From NCBI RefSeq assembly GCF_947623445.1, contig NC_135243.1:22576479-22640478 (forward strand): DNA of 64,000 bases, in the 5' to 3' direction. The first letter of the stretch is position 1; each line of letters begins with the position of its first letter. The notes beneath the pieces were generated by a model. The model had not been told where the DNA came from, did no database searches, and worked only from the letters and a program-made list of their open reading frames with translations. Source of the stretch: Clavelina lepadiformis (Eukaryota > Chordata > Ascidiacea > Aplousobranchia > Clavelinidae). Positions 58,801-64,000 of this stretch are shown here, in pieces. The position numbers and the translations under genes were made by a program.

Positions 58801-61800
58801 TTTTTACTATCTGTGTTTTTTAACAAAACTTACCGCAAATACATAAAAATAACTATAAAGACATAAAAACACAGAGAATTTAGAATAACTAAATACGTAA
58901 AACTTCTCGTAATTTTTATATATTTCTACAACAAATTTTACAATTTAATAGTAACGTAACAAGATAGAGTACATGGCCTTTGTTTTTTCCTCAAATTTCT
59001 TTTTAAATTTCTTCTCTATAGCTTTGGAACCTTCAATGGAGTTGATTGATGCTGAACCTGAAATTAAAGACACCATAACTGGTAGAACATAAAAGTTAAA
59101 ATATCTTAACGCCTAGATATGAATCTATAATCATATTAAATTATTTAAGGTTTCGCCTTGTTTGTCATGAAATATTGCGGTTATAGATTATAGCAAACTT
59201 CACTAAAATGTTTATTATGAGTTCTACTGATAACGCCAATAACAAACTGTCCATGGCTTATTAGCAGACTTGTTATTGCAATTGAATTCATTTATATTTT
59301 TCTCGTCAAGTGTCTCCTACTAGTTTTCAGTCATCTCATGCAAATACGTCAACCAACAACCAAATTATAACAGGTAATCAGAATGACTCTATAACTTTGT
59401 ATTTTGTTTGTATTTCAAATATTCGACAGATTCGAAACCAATTCGAGTTCGCAGTCAAGTCCTGCTTTGAAAATTGTAATCCGAATCAGTTCAAGCCGTT
59501 TGGCAAATGAGGTGCCAGTTAAGACTAAAGCCAAGTCACAGAAATAGAAAAACACATCTTTTTTCAACAAAATCAAACGAAATTTCGAACGTTTAAAAAT
59601 TTGCTTGTTTTGCTTCGCACGCGTTCGTATAGATAAAAATATTTTTAAATTACACTTTAATGTGATTTGACTAAAAAATGAGAAATTCACTTCAGAAATG
59701 CAGGAAGCCAATCGAGTTAAATCAATAGTCATTGTGTGTTTTCAAGAGACTTAAATCGAGTCAAGTTTTTTGCAAAAATTGCCCTAAGTCAAGTTACTGA
59801 CACGATTCATTACGAATCTGAGTTACGATATTTAACTGAAAAACAATATTATCCCTAAATTAATACAGTTTCAATTTTCATTTTTTTGTATGAAGAGGAA
59901 ACTATTTTAAATAGGAACATCGGCAAATCTCGGAAAATTGCATTTGGGAGAAAGGTTCGAGCAAGATGAGGAAACTTTCTCTTTGTCACAAAAAGGTGAT
60001 AAACAGCATTGAAATGACTTTCAATTTGTTTTTTTTTTCAATTGTCTTTTATTCTTTGGTTAAATAACAATTTTTAAACAACGTTATAGTTAATTTATCC
60101 TATTAATTATTGCTGGACGTATAGAGCAGTATAACTATGTATATCAGATTGTTTTATTAACCTTTTTCAAAATGTGTACTATATACATTATACATATAGC
60201 TTTGCAAGTTTTCCAGGGCATGTGTAAATATTCTTCAGAAAAAGCAAGGTACGACGATGACATACAATACAGAACTTCTGTATATTAGTCATGTATAACA
60301 CATCAACTTGGGTCATAGGTTTCCTTTATGAAAACAACTTTACGTGCCTTTTAAATACACTTACTGTCATTGCTTTATTAAGTTTTTAGGCAAGCGCTTA
60401 TTTTTGTTTTGTTGAAAGAAAAATCTGATCTTGAAGAGTGCCTTAAGTATTTAAAAACTTGTGGTTTACTGGACAACACGTGGAACGAAGAAGTGGTGGA
60501 AGTCGCCAAAGAAAAGCTACAAATCATGAATGAGTTCTTTGATCCGAGATATCAATCCAAGGTTTTAAAATTAAATAATTTTCTGTCAACTATGCTGTAG
60601 TAAACTTATTAGAAACTTTTACATGTCCTTAAGCAAATTTGTTTCATGCATCTTGGTTTTCTTGTTATAATGTCCAGCAAAAAATGTCGATTGTTAATAA
60701 TATATAAAGAACATTGCGCTATACGTTACAGCAAGTTTCAGTATACAATAAATACCGAATGTGCATATATACTGAATACATATTGATATGGATAGATGTA
60801 TTAATATGTCATCTACTGGACCTTGTCCTTGCGTTCGCCAACTAGAAACGTCGGAAAGGAATTCACATTCTTTAGGTTTTCACAAAAATTTAAAGCATAT
60901 TTTTCGATTGCATTACAGTTGTTTAAAAAAAACATTGTCCTTGGAATGTTGCGTCAGGATGCGATAACACTGTTTCTTCAGTATTTGAAGTTGCTGATCG
61001 TTGATGGAAAGGTGTATCCGAGAGAAAGGTTGTGACAATCATAATAATTTTTGGATGATTTGAAATTTCATGTCTATTTTACAGAACCGAGCGAAAAACC
61101 GTATATAGCTGCTAGTAATATCATACCCTATCAGTATATTTAAAATATGCTAATTACTATAAAGAGTTATTATTAGAAATTACAGCAACGGAAAAAATTA
61201 ATCCCAGCTGAGTTTTATTATTGTTTCTTAGCATTTTTTGGACAATTCTGGAAAACATTAAATTACTTATCGGGAAAATCGCTTACTGTAGTGTTGACTT
61301 TTGCGTGGAATGTGGTAAATAAGGATCGGTTTTGTTAATGGTGACTCATTTACAATATGTCCAAGATTGTCTTTGAATTGAAACAGAGGTATAGTGTAGA
61401 AACTCCTCTATGTGCTTGTAATGGTTTGTGATACAGCACTTTTAGCACAAGAAATGTTTTTATTGTAAAATTTATAATTTACTACAATACAGCTAGGCGG
61501 TTCCATTGTGTCTTGCCCTTAGGCATTTTTGGGAGCACATAAGCTCTTTCAAATGTTATACTTTGTAACACATAAACTTATTACCGCAAACAAAACGATT
61601 TTTTAGTTCTTTAATTCCGTTTGTTCGCAAACATTAGATTAAACAATGGTCGGAAGATCTTTGTGTGGTTTTTTTGCTCAACTGTGCAAAAAATCGAGAG
61701 TCTTTGGCCTATGTAAGAGATACGGAAATTATTCAAATAATGGCCACCTACAAAAACCAAATGATTGGAGAACCCGTAAGTAAACCCGCTATATTAAATT

Positions 61801-63243
61801 TTAACTGCAATTTTCTGCTTTGTAAATACAATATACACATATGCATATATGTTTTATTACGGAAGTAATCAAGGAAACTTTAAATATGCATATTTTTGTT
61901 CTTAATTTATAAACTGCGTATTTTTTGTTAAATATTTAAAATTCAAAAGAAAATTTAAAAATTATAAACTGCGCATTTTAAAAGACTAAAGTGTTCAAAC
62001 ATGTTGCATAGTTTGAAAATGTTTACAGTTGTAACTTTTATTGATAGAACCTAAAAAATAACATTGAAATTTAATTGCACAATTCGAAAACGACTCGAAA
62101 ATGAATAGTTTTTTGTGTATATGGAATCCTGCTGACTGCATTTATATAATCTTAACTTTGTTATAAGAATACTAAAGGTTTATCATTCATTTACTTTAGA
62201 ACCCTGACAGAATAGAATTCCTATCATATTACGCGTTCTTACTGGCGTACATTGTGGATGAGTTTCAATTGCACATGCTAGAAGTCCACCGAAATCTTAT
62301 CTCATACCTTGTTAAGGTTTGCATAAAAAACCATAAAACCTTTATAACGTGCATAAGCTTAAACCTGTTTGTGAATTGTTACTTTTATAAATAAGAATTA
62401 TCATTTGCATATTTTTTATTACTATTTTTTATGAATATTTATTAATTTATTTTCATATTTATTTTAACCTTTTTTGTTCTTTTCAATTATTTTTTACACA
62501 ATCCAGTGCATAAATGAAGCTCTTGAAGATAAAAATCACTACTGTGCCCACGAACTTGCGTCATTGTCGGAATTGTGTGATGGTTTGGCTCAACTTGCGC
62601 GATACTGGGACACTTCGGCAGCCATTTTAAAAATTCCCAAATCTGTAAAACACGTCACTTCTGTTTTAGAGTCAGGTGCAATAGACACAAGGTGGATAAT
62701 TCAAATAATCTTTACGTTGTCACATTCTGATAATATTTGATTTCTTTTGCAGATGATGAAATTGAGAGAAAAGCCGCTTTGCATCTCATCCACAGATTGT
62801 GTCAGTCGAAACAAAATAAAGAGAAAATCAAGACACACAAAAAGTTATTGGATCGTTTAGACAACATGCGACTTTCAGACCCAATCAGGTAATTTTACTT
62901 GACCTTAACTTACGATTAATCAAGCTTTGTACAAAAACAGAACACAAGAATAGCTTTGATCGATGACGCCAAGACTCATGAGTCATGACATATATCTTCA
63001 TGGCTTGTACTGGAAATTGAAATGCAGCTGCTTTAAGACATTGTTACATCATGAATGTCACATCACATCAATCATCAATCATCCATCACATCATGTTACA
63101 TCTTTAAGACATGAATTTGAATATATTAGGTTAATGAAATGTTGTCATTTTGTAGGGATTTTAGAAAAATAGCGGAGAGACTTCATCAAGACTTGATTTC
63201 TCTTCCAAAGACGTCACTTTTGGATGTATTAAAACGACAATAA
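55894..63243 (+). CDS. K6: non-RD kinase, ARM-like module broken by stops in exon C
   Basis: The only family member on the plus strand. Exons: 55894-55908 (MTETQ), 56276-56451, 56559-57424 (kinase), linkers 57562-57642, 57780-57848, 59022-59081 and 59311-59373, then the module 60419-63243. Kinase motifs: GEGSYGRV, IAVKCSEMK, HGDIKPENIL, GDFGAAQ, YAAPERL, DTYSFGM, with SADRLTM where relatives have PADRPTM. Catalytic residues are complete, so the kinase half looks functional. Exon C has the normal 157-base length and phases but carries TAA (61320-61322) and TGA (61374-61376). Exons D to H are all open, as if decay is recent or the stops are errors. Without C the frame from B to D would break (phase 2 to 0), so skipping does not rescue it. 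Confidence 0.8.
58381..58560. repeat. Extremely AT-rich low-complexity tract
   Basis: Almost pure A/T with many TAATTATAA-like inverted stretches, inside a K6 linker intron. No coding or regulatory signal is discernible. Confidence 0.6.
58621..58755 (+). repeat. 17-bp minisatellite, about 8 units (ACAGATTTGATTTACTT)
   Basis: Nearly perfect tandem units of ACAGATTTGATTTACTT; the first is truncated and the last ones vary (TTGCTT, GATGTAATTTG). It sits in the K6 intron between linker exons ending at 57848 and starting at 59022. Each unit contains TTACAG, which looks like a splice acceptor. Confidence 0.9.
60419..63243 (+). other. K6 ARM-like module, exons A-H
   Basis: Exons: A 60419-60561 (CLKYLKTCGLLDNTWNEE), B 60919-61028 (LFLQYLKLLIVDGKVYP), C 61232-61388 (DFCVECGK then stop), D 61638-61775 (VFLLNCAKNRESL), E 62200-62316 (EVHRNLISYLVK), F 62507-62675 (ELCDGLAQLARYWDTSAA), G 62753-62888 (AALHLIHRLCQSKQNKEKI), H 63156-63243 (DFRKIAERLHQDLI, ending LKRQ stop). 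Phases match K5 throughout. The terminal exon is a clean end point that confirms exon H as the last exon of a single-module gene. Confidence 0.78.
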
Positions 63244-64000
63244 AAAATATATAAAAGTTAAACCGTTATTATACGATTAATTCCTTGACTTGCGTTTGTA
63301 ATAATAAATGACGTACATATATGTAGACTGAAACTTGTCGTTTTGCTTACGTTGTATTCAGGTAAGCTATAGTTTAATTTCTATAAAGGCTGGAAGACCA
63401 CTTGAAAAATAAAAGTCTTAATGGTTGTCAAAGTCATTTTAGGCGGTTATAGCCATCACATTAAAGTAATAAGTAAATGTATGTTACGTAAAAATGCCCG
63501 TGTCACTCAAGCAATACACCAGCCCTTTTTATAGCTTAGAACGTTTTTCTCTTCATAAAACGTTTTTATGATAGTGCAGTATTCTGACACAGAACCAACA
63601 CATAGCGAACATAACAAAACAACAATGGGTGAAATAACGGAAAAATTGTTTCAAGAGCTGCAATCTAAACATAAATGTCTCAGAGGCTGCGTCAGCACTG
63701 TAAACTGAAGGAATTACAAAAAAAGGTTTTGAATGCTCCGCTTAAAAGAGTTTATCCAGGCAGAACATATTTGCAAGAACCTCCAAAGAACATATTTTAA
63801 TTAGAAACCAACTGTTTTAGGTTGGTGCTGGTTTCATTAAGCAGGTCACCTGAACTGCTTGATGTATTGTTGCAAACTTTTTATCAAAGTAACTTTCCTG
63901 CTTTCGTATTGTCGAATGTCATTGCGTTACATTTTTACTTTTTTTACTTTTTTACTTGATAAAGATTTCCAGTTAGAGTTTTACAAGGATATATATACTA
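63244..64000. other. K6 3' flank, no further gene seen
   Basis: After the K6 stop comes AT-rich DNA with a poly(A) signal at 63303-63308. Nothing coding is recognisable to the right edge. Confidence 0.5.
63303..63308 (+). terminator. Poly(A) signal AATAAA of K6
   Basis: Canonical AATAAA about 60 bases after the K6 stop codon on the same strand. Confidence 0.6.

Noticed and set aside
1..64000. CRISPR arrays, operons or bacterial regulatory sites
   Set aside because: Introns, LTR elements and the overall structure show this is nuclear eukaryotic DNA; the 17-base array at 58.6 kb has no spacers.

Overview
This is eukaryotic genomic DNA: AT-rich, with short GT-AG introns, small exons, truncated transposons and no operons. 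The closest match I recognise is an ascidian tunicate of the Ciona type. That rests on compact introns, thrombospondin-type-1 genes and Ty3/Gypsy and MITE-like repeats; no species-diagnostic marker was found. All gene models below were assembled by hand from splice sites, reading phase and comparison between the copies in the window.

The window is dominated by one tandem gene family, called K1 to K6 here by position. A full copy encodes a tiny first exon (usually MTxTQ), an N-lobe exon, one long kinase exon of 866 bp, a string of small hydrophilic linker exons, and an eight-exon all-helical module (exons A to H, about 350 residues) that looks like ARM/HEAT-type repeats. The kinase has a glycine loop, VAIK-type Lys, DFG and APE, but reads HGD in place of HRD. 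It is therefore a 'non-RD' kinase of RIPK/IRAK (TKL) flavour, a class linked to innate immune signalling in other organisms. The module and the linkers are bounded by phase-1 introns, so they can be duplicated without breaking the frame. K2 carries two copies of the module in a row.

Layout: K1 (minus, 1867-8266, may continue past the left edge); K2 (minus, 11850-23876, kinase plus two modules); K3 (minus, 26285-26672, only the first two exons survive); an internally deleted Ty3/Gypsy retrotransposon (plus, 27627-30644); a repeat-rich stretch (30.6-34.9 kb); a small gene with three thrombospondin type 1 repeats and hydrophobic segments at both ends (minus, 34972-36949); K4 (minus, 37655-39049, kinase with an in-frame stop and no module); more repeats; K5 (minus, 42325-50883, the cleanest complete copy); more repeats; K6 (plus, 55894-63243, intact kinase but two stop codons in module exon C).

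The picture is a birth-and-death cluster: one intact reference copy (K5), one enlarged copy (K2), one copy with a damaged splice acceptor (K1), and three damaged or truncated copies. K4 and K5 share a near-identical start region and promoter. K5 lies between inverted copies of a repeat. The most interesting object is this family itself, a candidate lineage-specific set of non-RD kinases coupled to a modular helical-repeat tail.
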